Source of the DNA: Hymenobacter sp. APR13 | GTDB taxonomy: Bacteria > Bacteroidota > Bacteroidia > Cytophagales > Hymenobacteraceae | Reading direction: 5' to 3' | DNA length: 64,000 nt | Assembly: GCF_000737515.1 (NCBI RefSeq) | Contig: NZ_CP006587.1 | Span: 4,806,995 to 4,870,994 of the forward strand | Part shown: piece by piece, positions 62,896-64,000 of the stretch | How the letters are laid out: each line of letters opens with the position of its first letter | Position numbering within the stretch: the stretch's first letter is position 1 | Made by a program: the position numbers and the translations under genes | Notes under the pieces: generated by a model | What the model was told of the DNA's origin: nothing | The model's input: the letters and a program-made list of their open reading frames with translations, nothing else | The model's database searches: none

Positions 62896-63513
62896 TTAGT
62901 TCGTGGCCAGCACTTTGTAGCCAGTGCCGTTAATAGCTTGGGCGACCTGCGCGGCGGGGCTTTTGGCCGCATCAAAGCGGACTTGCGCTGTGCCCTGGTC
63001 GTAGGAAACGGTCACGGCCTGCACGCCCGGCAGCTGCTGCACCGCGTGCTCGACGTGTTTCGCGCAGGCGTCGCAGGTCATGCCCCCGATGCGGTAGTTC
63101 GCCGTTTGCCAGACCGGTCCGGCTGCACTTGCGGCCACTGGAACGGGTGCGACTGGGGTGGGGTACAACTTTGCCCCGTAGTAAGGGAAGGCCAGCAGCA
63201 GCGCCGCCAGTACCGTTACCACACCTAGGAAGACCTTGGACTGCATAAAGGTGGGTTTTGTGTCCACTGTGCAGCCGCAGGCATCGGCGGCCGGCGCTGG
63301 TTTGAGTTGCTGATACCAGGCAAAGCCCAGTGCACCCACGGTAAGGGCTACTGAGTAGGGCCGCAGGGGTTCGAGCCAGGCAAAGGCCGAGGCCACGCCG
63401 CCCAGGCCCCCCAGGACCGCCAGCAGCGGCGTGATGCAGCACAGCGACGCGGCCAGCGCCGCCACCAAGCCGGCCCCGAGCAGGGGTTTGTTGGAAGAAG
63501 GGGAAGTATTCAT
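62896..63513 (-). CDS. merTP: Mercuric transport fusion protein MerTP
   Basis: 205 residues. The MerT part spans residues 8-125: AALAASLCCITPLLAVLGGLG with the Hg-binding Cys pair in helix 1, then ACGCTVDTK in the cytoplasmic loop, and a third membrane helix (VFLGVVTVLAALLLAFPYYG). It is fused to a MerP-like HMA domain (residues 138-205) with YRIGGMTCDACAKHVEHAVQ (GMTCxxC) and GTGYKVLATN. It carries Hg(II) from periplasm to cytoplasm. MerTP fusions are standard in Bacteroidota. No merA reductase is seen in the window and may lie outside it. The start overlaps the regulator stop (ATGA). Confidence 0.93.
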   Translation of the reverse strand: MNTSPSSNKPLLGAGLVAALAASLCCITPLLAVLGGLGGVASAFAWLEPLRPYSVALTVGALGFAWYQQLKPAPAADACGCTVDTKPTFMQSKVFLGVVTVLAALLLAFPYYGAKLYPTPVAPVPVAASAAGPVWQTANYRIGGMTCDACAKHVEHAVQQLPGVQAVTVSYDQGTAQVRFDAAKSPAAQVAQAINGTGYKVLATN

Positions 63514-63893
63514 AAGGCCGATTGAAGCGAAGGAGTGGCCGCTAAGCCCGCCAATAGCGGTTGCAGAATGGGTAAATGCGGTTGGCTGAGGGCATAAAAC
63601 ACGGTCTGGCCGACCTTATGGGCGTGCAGCACGCCCCCATCTTTGAGCTTGCGTAAGTGCTGGGACACGGCCGAGACGGTCATTTGCAGCACGTCGGCGA
63701 TGTCGCACACGCACAACTGCTGTTCGTCGGCCAGTAGCAGCAGAATTTTTAGGCGCACCTCGTTGCCGGCCAGGGCTAGGACCGAGGCCAGGGACTGAAG
63801 GGCCGGCTCAACGTGCGCCAATCGCGCCTGGCACTGCTCGATACGGGCCGTATCAGCGAATACCCGGATGCAGGCAGTAGCTTTTTTAGTCAT
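63510..63893 (-). CDS. ArsR/SmtB-family metalloregulator of the mercury operon
   Basis: 127 residues. Winged-helix ArsR domain: LASVLALAGNEVRLKILLLLADEQQLCVCDIADVLQMTVSAVSQHLRKLKDGGVLHAHKVGQTVFYAL. The CVC pair (about residues 61-63, in LCVCDI) is the alpha3-type metal site, and Cys8 at the N-terminus (TKKATACIRVF) could add a ligand. These proteins release DNA on binding soft metals. Position at the head of merTP makes it the mercury sensor here in place of MerR. A dyad with a Bacteroidota promoter lies just upstream. Confidence 0.92.
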   Translation of the reverse strand: MTKKATACIRVFADTARIEQCQARLAHVEPALQSLASVLALAGNEVRLKILLLLADEQQLCVCDIADVLQMTVSAVSQHLRKLKDGGVLHAHKVGQTVFYALSQPHLPILQPLLAGLAATPSLQSAL

Positions 63894-63900
63894 GGTTATG

Positions 63901-63933
63901 CAAAGGTACTACTTGCGAATTTAAGCAATTGCT
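63901..63933 (-). promoter_or_regulatory. Promoter and operator of the mercury operon
   Basis: On the minus strand a -7 box TACCTTTG (63901-63908, consensus TAnnTTTG) lies 7 nt before the regulator ATG. A TTG -33 element (63926-63928) lies 17 nt upstream of it. The TTG is inside the palindrome AGCAATTGCT (63924-63933), part of a wider TTTAGCAATTGCTTAAA dyad, so ArsR binding there would block RNA polymerase. The remaining bases to 64000 are AT-rich with no gene seen. Confidence 0.75.
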
Positions 63934-64000
63934 AAAATAAAAAGTTTCTTCTTTTTAAGCTAAAGCGCAGTCTTTGCTTGCATTTCATCACAGTATCTCA

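Overview
The window is GC-rich bacterial DNA from the phylum Bacteroidota, most likely Hymenobacter or a close relative. The genus is inferred from protein style, not from a marker gene. Supporting signs are type IX secretion (T9SS) sorting domains of both type A and type B, SprB repeats, a PID-CTERM mini-protein, LytS/LytTR signalling, Bacteroidota-type promoters (TAnnTTTG at -7) and IS1182, IS3, IS110 and IS605-like elements. No rRNA, tRNA or CRISPR array was seen.

Layout. 1-4.6 kb: 3' part of a giant T9SS adhesin and a PID-CTERM peptide. 4.85-8.3 kb: a minus-strand envelope operon (SPFH/prohibitin, outer-membrane barrel, two secreted paralogues, CutA-like protein). 8.6-21.2 kb: ordinary small loci (TetR, SnoaL-like/AraC divergent pair, lipoproteins, DUF3667, LytTR/LytS pair) mixed with decayed genes (COQ4-like and DUF1016 frameshifts) and long perfect intergenic hairpins. 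21.2-24.4 kb: IS graveyard with an intact IS1182 copy, two IS1182-derived MITEs and a 62-bp palindrome over the start of a small HTH gene. 24.4-27 kb: lipoprotein, serine recombinase, class II Fic protein. 27.3-35.2 kb: two T9SS cargo proteins (an RCC1-repeat protein with a frameshift, then a type-B protein) and a secreted M1 peptidase.

36-46.9 kb: accessory region. It holds an AbiE toxin-antitoxin pair whose toxin carries an amber stop. It also holds a hipBA module with a TnpB element between hipB and a decayed hipA, an integrase, an AT-rich HEPN plus DUF262 operon and IS3 remnants. 47.2-61.2 kb: an intact defence island with hsdM-hsdS-DUF1016-hsdR-YgjP-like peptidase (all junctions overlap except the one before hsdR), mcrB-mcrC, and a TIR-domain protein. 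61.2-64 kb: an IS110 copy with an internal amber codon abuts a mercury operon (ArsR-type regulator, merTP, GDCCVxC protein).

The 36-61 kb region works as a stacked anti-phage and plasmid-maintenance island. The type I restriction operon and McrBC would cover unmodified and modified foreign DNA, with the TIR, HEPN/DUF262, AbiE and Hip parts as abortive or toxin-like layers. The strongest candidates for an undescribed system are the HEPN-DUF262 pair (43.3-45.8 kb), the TnpB element with a divergent ribbon-helix-helix gene and an apparently rearranged RuvC site (39.0-40.3 kb), and the TIR protein beside McrBC (59.8-61.2 kb).
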